Of a stretch of DNA of 10,410 nucleotides, positions 1-5,262 are shown piece by piece. Under the pieces are notes generated by a model, which was given only the letters and a program-made list of their open reading frames with translations, was not told the DNA's origin and ran no database searches. Location of the stretch: the NCBI GenBank assembly GCA_003506735.1, contig DNYS01000277.1:12927-23336 (forward strand), written 5' to 3'. The stretch's first letter is position 1, and each line of letters begins with the position of its first letter. The translations under genes and the position numbers were made by a program. This DNA comes from Nitrospinota bacterium. Its GTDB lineage: Bacteria; UBA8248.

Positions 1-1
1 C

Positions 2-124
2 GTCCCTGCGGCCTGCAAGACAATAGAGGTTTCCGAGCAGATGCGGGATGAACTCTTGAATCGGGAAATATTCTACACGCTAGATGAGGCGAAGGTCCTG
101 GTGGAGCGCTGGAGGCATGTCTAG
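2..124 (+). pseudogene. IS3-family transposase, C-terminal remnant
   Basis: The frame starting at base 2 encodes about 40 residues ending in TAG at 122-124. It contains MRDELLNREIFYTLDEAKV followed by LVERWRHV, the typical stretch after the last catalytic Glu region of IS3-family (DDE, rve-type) transposases. In that family the text usually runs on through RWRxxYN and a further 15-30 residues with an HxSLGY-type motif. Here it stops right after RWRH, so the 3' end of the gene is missing or scrambled. The 5' part lies outside the window, and I see no terminal inverted repeat near the junction. This is what is left of an insertion element, not a working transposase, and it lies directly against the truncated lipoprotein reading frame that follows. 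Confidence 0.7.
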
Positions 125-126
125 TT

Positions 127-315
127 GTGTTCTCTATTATTATTACAGGATGCCAGGCAGGAGGGGCCGTTTATTTAAAAAACCCAAAAACTGGGGAGGT
201 TGTGTCGTGTAGTGGACATCTTACGGTATGGCTATTTTCGTCTAGTAGTCTCGCGGCACAACGAGGCTGTATAAATGACTTCCAAATACAGGGTTATGTA
301 AGAATTGCCAAATGA
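127..315 (+). pseudogene. Small lipoprotein, 5'-truncated
   Basis: The frame opens at GTG 127 and gives 62 residues. An N-terminal SIIITGC is a lipobox ([LVI]-x-[GAS]-C), so the mature protein would start at Cys9 with CQAGGAVYLKNPKTGE. A late motif, GCINDFQIQGYVRI, with a Cys and an aromatic-rich end, recalls small outer-membrane-type lipoproteins of about 60-80 residues common in Gram-negatives (family recalled, not searched). Only eight residues precede the lipobox Cys, too few for a signal peptide with its charged head. The only codons upstream in frame lie inside the transposase remnant, and the frame meets a TGA at 85-87. I infer that the IS3 insertion or deletion removed the original start. 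The core domain is intact, but export and expression are doubtful. No convincing ribosome binding site is visible. Confidence 0.5.
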
Positions 316-435
316 AATAAATGTTTCTTGTGGAAATTCAATAAGTTCCCTCATCCTGATTCACGGTCCTCTCGCAAAGGGGTGACTCATGATGGACAAT
401 TCCCCGTTCCTAATTCTCAGTTTGGTCGTAAATAA
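316..435. other. AT-rich intergenic spacer
   Basis: This 120-bp stretch separates the two lipoprotein genes. I see no ribosome binding site in front of the ATG at 436, no clear promoter pair and no terminator-like hairpin. It is AT-rich like its neighbours, which fits the idea that 120-831 arrived as foreign sequence or has drifted. Confidence 0.5.
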
Positions 436-831
436 ATGATTCCGTTGCCCAATAGAGCATATTTCCGGTTTCTCATCGGAGCCTTCGTTCTTTCCGGATT
501 GGTTTATGGATGTGGAGGAACGCAACCGGGATCGGGTGGATGGGAACTCATTCAGGCCAAAGGGTTGACTCAAAGCGCGATAAATTCATGCAAGGGCGAT
601 TTTTACGTTTTTGAAGATAAGAATGGAGACTCGGGCCAACCTTACGGCGCAGTCCTAATCAGCAAAGGATTCACAATTGGAAATGTCGGGGATTTATCTG
701 AAATAGTTGAGAGAAACAAAGCTCTAGCTAATTACGTTAAAAACGTTGATGAATCCAAATATCATTTTGTTAGCGCAAAAGTGAATGGAAAAACTTTATG
801 CGGAATCATTCATGAAAATGTAGACGTGTAA
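436..831 (+). CDS. Hypothetical lipoprotein, 131 aa
   Basis: The start is fixed because a stop codon (TAA 433-435) touches the ATG. The N-terminus has Arg residues at 7 and 11, a hydrophobic run at about 12-24, and LVYGC with Cys26 as the lipidation site, so this is a predicted lipoprotein anchored in the outer or inner membrane. A Gly/Ser-rich linker (27-36) leads to a mature domain of about 95 residues with one Cys pair, Cys52 (INSCKG) and Cys122 (KTLCGI), which could form a disulfide in the periplasm. I do not recognise the family. No Shine-Dalgarno sequence is evident. Base composition is much more AT-rich than in the operon at 2-8 kb, suggesting horizontal origin, and the IS3 remnant upstream agrees. 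Its last 36 bp overlap the tail of the broken minus-strand gene at 796-1200. Confidence 0.7.
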   Translation: MIPLPNRAYFRFLIGAFVLSGLVYGCGGTQPGSGGWELIQAKGLTQSAINSCKGDFYVFEDKNGDSGQPYGAVLISKGFTIGNVGDLSEIVERNKALANYVKNVDESKYHFVSAKVNGKTLCGIIHENVDV

Positions 832-1200
832 GTTGATAGAGCGGGCGAGGGGCTTCTCTGATTCACCCTCATCAACATTCACTGGAAATACTGAACAAGC
901 CAAGTGTTGTTCCTGCTGCCAGACGCGGAATGGCGGCGTCCCGCCTGGGACAGGGATCGAAAGTTTGACCCCGTTCCGCCCCACCCGCACAACTTTCATG
1001 CTGGATTTACTGCCTTGCCGGAGCCTGGTTTTAATGATGGTGCCGATGACTCGCTGACAGCGCTTCCTGGACTCGAACGCCTGTGGGTTGCCTCCGATGG
1101 TCCACTGGCCTCCCGGAGGATTCGCACCGAGCGAATACTTGTGCCAAAGGATTCAGGCGAAGGCGACCATCAGCAAGGCTTGCCAGCGTTTGGGTTTCAT
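796..1200 (-). pseudogene. Small secreted protein gene interrupted by TGA
   Basis: On the minus strand an ATG at 1200 follows a strong AAGGAG (1207-1212, gap 6 nt). It reads MKPKRWQALLMVAFA, a basic head and hydrophobic core typical of a signal peptide, then TGA at 1155-1153. The same frame continues without another stop to 796: ILWHKYSLG, GGQWTIGG, then AFESRKRCQRVIGTI, and an end rich in Val and Pro. Aromatic residues after a short signal sequence and a W-x-x-x-G...FES+xxC pattern are what I recall of small, uncharacterised periplasmic proteins of about 90-120 residues, in which AWxLW is common at the signal end. TGA for TGG would therefore be a one-base nonsense change. The downstream ATG at 999 gives a 67-residue open piece without a signal. 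The true C-terminus is uncertain. Function unknown. Confidence 0.5.
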
Positions 1201-1206
1201 GGGGAG

Positions 1207-1212
1207 CTCCTT
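1207..1212 (-). promoter_or_regulatory. Ribosome binding site of the interrupted gene
   Basis: AAGGAG on the minus strand lies 6 nt before the ATG at 1200. It is one of the best Shine-Dalgarno sites in the window and is the main reason to accept the short interrupted frame as a former gene. Confidence 0.55.
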
Positions 1213-1262
1213 TTGGCGAATCGTCTCGGGCGAACCGTCCGGCCCGGCGCGGTCAGGAGCAT

Positions 1263-1280
1263 GCGCCCGGTGCAGGGCGC
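1263..1280 (-). terminator. Possible hairpin after the Sel1 gene
   Basis: GCGCCC (1263-1268) and GGGCGC (1275-1280) form a 6-bp GC stem with a 6-nt loop, starting 14 nt past the Sel1-gene stop. No T-run follows on the minus strand, so this is at best a weak or factor-assisted terminator. Confidence 0.25.
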
Positions 1281-1293
1281 GCGGGGAAGGCGA

Positions 1294-1773
1294 TCAATTT
1301 TTCGGGGACTTTGCCCCCTTGGCGCGCTCGTAGTGGATGAGGCCGAGCATGTACTGGGCGTCTTTGTCGCCTTTCCGGGCGGCCTTGCCGAACCACTTGC
1401 CGGCCCGGCCATGGTTCTTGGGGACGCCCTTGCCGTCGTAGTGGATGATGCCGAGCATGTACTGGGCCCCGGAGTGATCCTGCTTGGCGGCGCGCTCGAA
1501 CCAGGTGCGGGCGGTGGGATAGCTTTTTTCAACCCCCCGCCCGTTATAGAAGATGAGGCCGAGCATGTACTGGGCGTTTTTGTGGCCCTGCTTGGCGGCG
1601 CGGCGGAACCATTTTTGCGCCTCGCTGTAGCCCGTGGCGGGAGATTTGTTTTTCTCTATTCCCCTTTTTTCCTCTGGGGCCTGGGCGAGAGAGGGCGCGG
1701 CTCCTGGGCCGAGGGAGGGGCCGAGGGCGCCGAGGATGAGCGCGATGGAGACGATGAGAGCCCGATGCCGCAT
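1294..1773 (-). CDS. Secreted Sel1-repeat protein, 159 aa
   Basis: The protein starts with a signal peptide (basic MRHR, hydrophobic 6-19, likely cleavage after SLA at about residue 30). Sel1-like repeats follow: a half unit (about 48-62, EAQKWFRRAAKQG), two full 36-residue units (about 63-98 and 99-134) and a third that breaks off. Each has the AQYMLGxI and WFxxAA marks of the family, which forms alpha-helical solenoids used for protein-protein contacts, often at the cell envelope. The third unit ends at ERAKGAKSPKN, just where the helix-B WFxxAA should come, so the C-terminus looks clipped. The start at 1773 has GAGG about 8 nt upstream and a good promoter at 1813-1840, so this is its own transcription unit downstream of the transporter operon. 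Binding partner unknown. Confidence 0.85.
   Translation of the reverse strand: MRHRALIVSIALILGALGPSLGPGAAPSLAQAPEEKRGIEKNKSPATGYSEAQKWFRRAAKQGHKNAQYMLGLIFYNGRGVEKSYPTARTWFERAAKQDHSGAQYMLGIIHYDGKGVPKNHGRAGKWFGKAARKGDKDAQYMLGLIHYERAKGAKSPKN
1336..1575. repeat. Three 24-bp direct repeats inside the Sel1 gene
   Basis: The core GATGAGGCCGAGCATGTACT plus GGGC occurs at 1336-1359, 1444-1467 (one change, G to T) and 1552-1575, spaced exactly 108 bp. That is 36 codons, one Sel1 unit. The repeats encode the AQYMLG(L/I)I(H/F)-type segment and are part of the coding sequence, not a CRISPR array. Near-identity at the DNA level suggests recent unit duplication or ongoing recombination. Confidence 0.85.
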
Positions 1774-1812
1774 GAGGGAGGCCTCGAATCCGTTTGAGAG
1801 TGATGTAGCCCC

Positions 1813-1840
1813 ATTATATGAGGATTGGGGGTTTGGGCAA
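1813..1840 (-). promoter_or_regulatory. Sigma-70-type promoter for the Sel1 gene
   Basis: On the minus strand, TTGCCC (1840-1835) and a perfect TATAAT (1818-1813) are separated by 16 bp. A start near 1806 would leave a leader of about 33 nt before the ATG at 1773. This is the best-matching promoter pair I found in the window. Confidence 0.6.
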
Positions 1841-1866
1841 GCGGCATAATCGGACGGCCGGCGAAG

Positions 1867-1892
1867 GCCTTTCGGAATGACCCTCCGAAGGC
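1867..1892 (-). terminator. Imperfect hairpin downstream of the operon
   Basis: GCCTTTCGGA (1867-1876) pairs with TCCGAAGGC (1884-1892) with one bulged base and a 7-nt loop. It lies between the stop of the phosphatase gene and the Sel1 promoter, where the operon should end. There is no T-tract, so termination here would be weak or need Rho. Confidence 0.35.
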
Positions 1893-1930
1893 GGCGGAGA
1901 GGGGGGATATGGTTGCCGGTGGAGCGGGGG

Positions 1931-2980
1931 CTATTTCCCGGGATTTACGAGCACCCGGCCGCCCTCGGTCTCGATGCGCGTCCCGAAGGGGGCGGAGAGG
2001 CGGCGCATAAGGTCGACGATTGCCTTGCCCTTGCCCCCCCGGGGGGAGAGGAGGCGGGGCTTTTCGAAATCCCCGCTCCAGCAGGGAATGAAATGCGTGT
2101 CGGCGGCGCCCGATTTCGTGAGCGTTGCACCAAAGAGAAACGTTTGTTTCGAGGCCTCAGTGAAAAACGGAATTTTGAAATCGAAGATGAGGTTCCCCAT
2201 GCTGTAGACGATGGGGACGCCCCGGTGGAACTCGATGCCCTGGAGGAGGTGGGGGTGCCCGCCGAGGACGAGATCGGCCCCCGCGTCCACCGTGGCGTGG
2301 GCGATCTCGCCCTGAAAATCGCGGGGGTCGGGGATCATGCTCGTTCCCCAGTGGTGGTTGACGATGACGATGTCGGCCCGCTTCTTCAGGGTGCGGACCT
2401 CCCGCTTCATGCGCCTCAGGTCCTCGGGTTCGGCCCAGGTCGAGACCGCGGGGAGAGTGCCCGGGTACTCGGTGAGATCCCTGTGCTGGCGGTAGGCGGT
2501 GTGGGCGCGAAGGGGGTTGAGGCCGGCCTTATTGGGTCCGGCGGCGAACCCGCGGGGGATGATCGACGAGTAGGCGAGCAGCCCGATCCGGAGGCCGCCG
2601 CGCTCGATGAGGGCGGAACGCCGGGCGGCGGCGATATTGGCACCGGCGCCGGTATGGGCGAATCCTCCCTCCTCGAGGAGGTCGAGGGTGTCGGCGAGGG
2701 CTTCTTCTCCGTAGTCGAGAATGTGGTTGTTGGCGATGCCCAGGAGGTCGAAGCGCGCCTCGCTCAGGGCGGCGGCCATATCGGGCGCGCCCCGGAGGAG
2801 AATTTCCTTGGCCGCGGGCCGGCCCCGCCGGGAGAGGGGCAGCTCCAGGTTGACGAAGGCGGCCCCCGCCCGCCGGAAGAGGGGGGCGAGTCTTCCGAAG
2901 GCGCCCCGCCCGCTCGCGCGGTTGATGGCCACATCCCCTCCCGCGAGGAAGGCCACTCCCTTGGCGGCGCGCGCGGTCAT
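1931..2980 (-). CDS. CapA/PgsA-type metallophosphatase
   Basis: The 349-residue protein carries the PGA_cap (CapA) signature set of calcineurin-like phosphoesterases: GGDVAIN at 14-20, NLE at 44-46, GIANNHILDYG at 81-91, VNHHWG at 207-212, GGHPHLLQGIE at 240-250 and YSMGN at 259-263. The Asp, Asn and His residues in these motifs are the metal ligands of the fold. In capsule producers CapA is a membrane-anchored partner in poly-gamma-glutamate export, but many CapA-domain proteins have no capsule role. This one has no signal peptide or membrane anchor and no capB/capC neighbours, so a capsule job is unlikely. It starts 10 nt after the stop of the second ATPase, with only a weak binding site, so translation is probably coupled. 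As last gene of an importer operon it could hydrolyse a phosphoester in the imported compound; that is inference. Confidence 0.85.
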   Translation of the reverse strand: MTARAAKGVAFLAGGDVAINRASGRGAFGRLAPLFRRAGAAFVNLELPLSRRGRPAAKEILLRGAPDMAAALSEARFDLLGIANNHILDYGEEALADTLDLLEEGGFAHTGAGANIAAARRSALIERGGLRIGLLAYSSIIPRGFAAGPNKAGLNPLRAHTAYRQHRDLTEYPGTLPAVSTWAEPEDLRRMKREVRTLKKRADIVIVNHHWGTSMIPDPRDFQGEIAHATVDAGADLVLGGHPHLLQGIEFHRGVPIVYSMGNLIFDFKIPFFTEASKQTFLFGATLTKSGAADTHFIPCWSGDFEKPRLLSPRGGKGKAIVDLMRRLSAPFGTRIETEGGRVLVNPGK

Positions 2981-2990
2981 GGCAAATCGC

Positions 2991-4091
2991 CTACTCGGTG
3001 AGGAGGAGGGCGTGTTCGGGCTCGAAGGTGAGGTGGACCCTCTGCCCGGGGGTGAGCTGCTCGAAGTGGTCCATCTGGACGCCGATCTCGTGGGGTCCGA
3101 CGCGGACCTGGCAGTCGAGGAAGTTGCCCTGGTAGACGGTGTCGATGATCTCGCCCGAGAGGCGGTTGGGCGCGTCCTCGGGCGGGGCGGTCAGGTGGAG
3201 CGTGATGTCCTCAGGCCGCATGCTCAGGATCACCCGCTGGCCGGCCGAGGCCGCCTCGGCTCCCAGCGCCCGGAGGCGCAGGGGAGGGGCTCCCTCGCCT
3301 GCGGGAAACTGGGCCTCTCCCAGCTTGCCCGAGCGGGAGAGGAAGGTTCCCTCCATCAGGTTCGCCACCCCGATGAAGTTGGCCACGAAGGCGTTCGCCG
3401 GGCGGGCGTAGATCGTCTCGGGGTCGCCGATCTGCTGGATGAGGCCCTCGTTCATGACCACCACCCGATCGCTCATGACCAGGGCCTCGGCCTGGTCGTG
3501 GGTGACGTAGATCGAGGTGATGCCCACTTCGTGCTGAAGGCGGACGAGTTCGATGCGCATCTGCTCGCGGAGCTTGGCGTCGAGGTTGCTCAAGGGCTCA
3601 TCGAAGAGAACCACCTGCGGGCTGTAGACGATGGCGCGGGCCAGGGCGACCCGCTGGCGCTGGCCCCCCGAGAGCTTGGTCGCGTAGCGGTCGGCCACCT
3701 GGCCCAGCCCCACAAGGTCGAGCACCTTCGAGGTTTTCTCCTGGATCTCGCGCCGGCCCGCGCGGCGGATCTTGAGCCCGAAGGCTACGTTGTCGAACAC
3801 CGTCATGTGGGGCCACACGGCGTAGCTCTGAAACACCATCCCCAGGTTGCGGTCCTCGGGGTTGAGAAAAATGCCTTTCTCCACCGAGGTGATCGGCTCG
3901 CCCTCGATGCGGATCTCGCCCGCGTCGGGGTGCTCGAGGCCCGCGATGCAGCGGAGCGTCGTCGTCTTCCCGCAGCCCGAGGGGCCCAGAAGCGTGACGA
4001 ACTCGCCCTGCTCGATGTTCAGGTCGATTCCGGCGACGGCGACCTCTTTGCCGAAGCGCTTGATGAGACCCTCGATTTCAACCGTGGGCAC
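2991..4091 (-). CDS. ABC transporter ATPase, second copy (PotA/FbpC type)
   Basis: This is the ATP-hydrolysing subunit of a binding-protein-dependent importer at the cytoplasmic face of the membrane. Counting from the GTG at 4091 it has 366 residues: Walker A GPSGCGKT at 36-43, Q-loop Gln88 in MVFQSYAVWPHMT, signature LSGGQ at 140-144, Walker B VVLFDEP at 160-166, His198 in VTHDQAEAL, then a TOBE-type C-terminal domain from about 245. All catalytic elements are intact. I chose the GTG because AAGGAG (4105-4100) sits 8 nt before it and overlaps the TGA of the gene upstream (TGAAGGAG). The longer reading to 4307 would add 72 residues with no family likeness. The next gene begins 10 nt after its stop. 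It is closely similar to the preceding ATPase throughout and is probably its paralogue. Confidence 0.93.
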   Translation of the reverse strand: MPTVEIEGLIKRFGKEVAVAGIDLNIEQGEFVTLLGPSGCGKTTTLRCIAGLEHPDAGEIRIEGEPITSVEKGIFLNPEDRNLGMVFQSYAVWPHMTVFDNVAFGLKIRRAGRREIQEKTSKVLDLVGLGQVADRYATKLSGGQRQRVALARAIVYSPQVVLFDEPLSNLDAKLREQMRIELVRLQHEVGITSIYVTHDQAEALVMSDRVVVMNEGLIQQIGDPETIYARPANAFVANFIGVANLMEGTFLSRSGKLGEAQFPAGEGAPPLRLRALGAEAASAGQRVILSMRPEDITLHLTAPPEDAPNRLSGEIIDTVYQGNFLDCQVRVGPHEIGVQMDHFEQLTPGQRVHLTFEPEHALLLTE

Positions 4092-4104
4092 GAAACCGTC
4101 TCCT

Positions 4105-5253
4105 TCAGGGCAACACCGCCAGGGTGTGGTCGGCGTCGAGGCGGATGTGGACGCGCTCGCCCTCGCGAAGGCGCTCGCGGGGGTGGGCCTGCACCTTCCA
4201 CTCGAATTCCCCCCACCGCACCCGGCAATCGAGGTAGTTTCCCAAAAACACCATCTGAATGACCTCGCCCTCCATCGAGGGGCCCTCGGGCTTCTCGCGA
4301 AAGGCATGGACGTTCTCCGGGCGGACCGAGAGAACCGCCTCGTCCCCCTCCGAGAGCCCCTCGCCCAGAAGGCAGGGGAGAAGGATGCGCTCCCCCTCTC
4401 CGGCCACCTCGATCTCGCCCCGGCCGGCTCCGGCCTCGCGGACGATCCGCCCCTCGATGAGGTTGGCCACGCCGATGAAGTTGCTCACGTAGCGGCTCAC
4501 CGGGTGGGCGTAGATGTCGTGCGGGCCGCCCGTCTGCTCGATCCGCCCCTTGCTCATGACGATGATCTCGTCGCTCATGACCAGGGCCTCGGCCTGATCG
4601 TGGGTGACGTAGACCGAGGTGATGCCCACCTCGTGCTGGATTCGCTTGAGCTCGACCCGCATCCTCTGGCGCAGCTTGAGGTCGAGGTTGCTCAGCGGCT
4701 CATCGAAGAGCAAAAGGCTGGGCCTGCACACGATCGCCCGCGCCAGGGCGGCGCGCTGCTGCTGGCCCCCCGAGAGCTGGGTGGCGTCCTTGCCCACCAT
4801 GTCATTCAGGCCCACCAGGCGAATGACTTCGTTGACCCGGTCGTCGATCTCGGAGGGGTCGGTCTTTCGGACCTCGAGGGGGTAGGAGATGTTCTGCTCG
4901 AGCGTCATGTGGGGCCAGATCGCGTAGCTCTGGAAGACCATCCCGATGTCGCGTTTTTCGGGCGCGAGAAGAATCTTTTTTTTCACCGAGGTGAACGTCC
5001 GCGCGCCCACCCGGATTTCGCCCGCGTCCGGCTTGTGAAGGCCCGCGATGCACATCAGCGTCGTCGTCTTCCCGCACCCCGAGGGGCCCAAGAGGGTGAG
5101 GAACTTGCCCTCGGGCACCCCGATCGAAATCCCGTCCACCGCCCGGTCGTCGCCGAAGTACTTGACCAGGTTTTCGATTTCCAGATAGTTGGCGCTGGAT
5201 TCCCCGTTGCTCATGTTGGCGCTGGTATCCTCGTTGGTCATGTGGCGTTCCAT
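4105..5253 (-). CDS. ABC transporter ATPase, first copy (PotA/FbpC type)
   Basis: The 382-residue ATPase has Walker A GPSGCGKT at 56-63, Q-loop Gln108 in MVFQSYAIWPHMT, LSGGQ at 160-164, Walker B LLLFDEP at 180-186, His218 in VTHDQAEAL, and a TOBE-like regulatory domain after about 265. It follows the permease gene by 9 nt and precedes the second ATPase by 13 nt. The start is not certain: ATG 5253, ATG 5241 and ATG 5214 are in frame, and none has a strong Shine-Dalgarno. The last two sit at the head of the two units of a 27-bp tandem duplication (MTNEDTSAN, MSNGESSAN), so the original gene probably began at the inner one. The family core begins at YLEIENLV. With two complete ATPases and one double permease, a heterodimeric motor is the simplest assembly. 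Substrate not determinable. Confidence 0.93.
   Translation of the reverse strand: MERHMTNEDTSANMSNGESSANYLEIENLVKYFGDDRAVDGISIGVPEGKFLTLLGPSGCGKTTTLMCIAGLHKPDAGEIRVGARTFTSVKKKILLAPEKRDIGMVFQSYAIWPHMTLEQNISYPLEVRKTDPSEIDDRVNEVIRLVGLNDMVGKDATQLSGGQQQRAALARAIVCRPSLLLFDEPLSNLDLKLRQRMRVELKRIQHEVGITSVYVTHDQAEALVMSDEIIVMSKGRIEQTGGPHDIYAHPVSRYVSNFIGVANLIEGRIVREAGAGRGEIEVAGEGERILLPCLLGEGLSEGDEAVLSVRPENVHAFREKPEGPSMEGEVIQMVFLGNYLDCRVRWGEFEWKVQAHPRERLREGERVHIRLDADHTLAVLP
5188..5241. repeat. 27-bp tandem duplication at the ATPase 5' end
   Basis: Units 5188-5214 and 5215-5241 lie head to tail and differ at only 4 of 27 positions. They encode MSNGESSAN and MTNEDTSAN on the minus strand. The length is a multiple of three and each unit contains an ATG, so the reading frame is kept and a spare start codon is created. 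Confidence 0.9.
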
Positions 5254-5262
5254 GTTTTCTTG

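Noticed and set aside
932..945. GGCGG-CGTC-CCGCC hairpin as terminator of the lipoprotein gene
   Set aside because: The stem is only 5 bp, it lies about 100 bp past the stop, no T-run follows, and it falls inside the read-through frame of the interrupted minus-strand gene.
1153..1155. Selenocysteine or TGA-as-Trp recoding in the interrupted gene
   Set aside because: TGA ends the first ATPase as an ordinary stop, no clear hairpin of SECIS type follows at the right distance, and a signal-peptide end is an unlikely place for selenocysteine.
1336..1575. Evenly spaced short repeats as a CRISPR array
   Set aside because: The spacing is 108 bp, the intervals are coding and similar to each other, and the period equals one 36-residue Sel1 unit.
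904..1797. Plus-strand frame of 297 codons over the Sel1 gene
   Set aside because: Its repeated EAEHVLG text is simply the complement of the Sel1 repeat core; the minus strand has signal peptide, promoter and family motifs.
4092..4307. N-terminal extension of the second ATPase up to 4307
   Set aside because: It overlaps the end of the first ATPase, its residues look random (Ser/Ala/Arg-rich), and a GTG with an ideal Shine-Dalgarno lies at 4091 exactly at the family's usual start.
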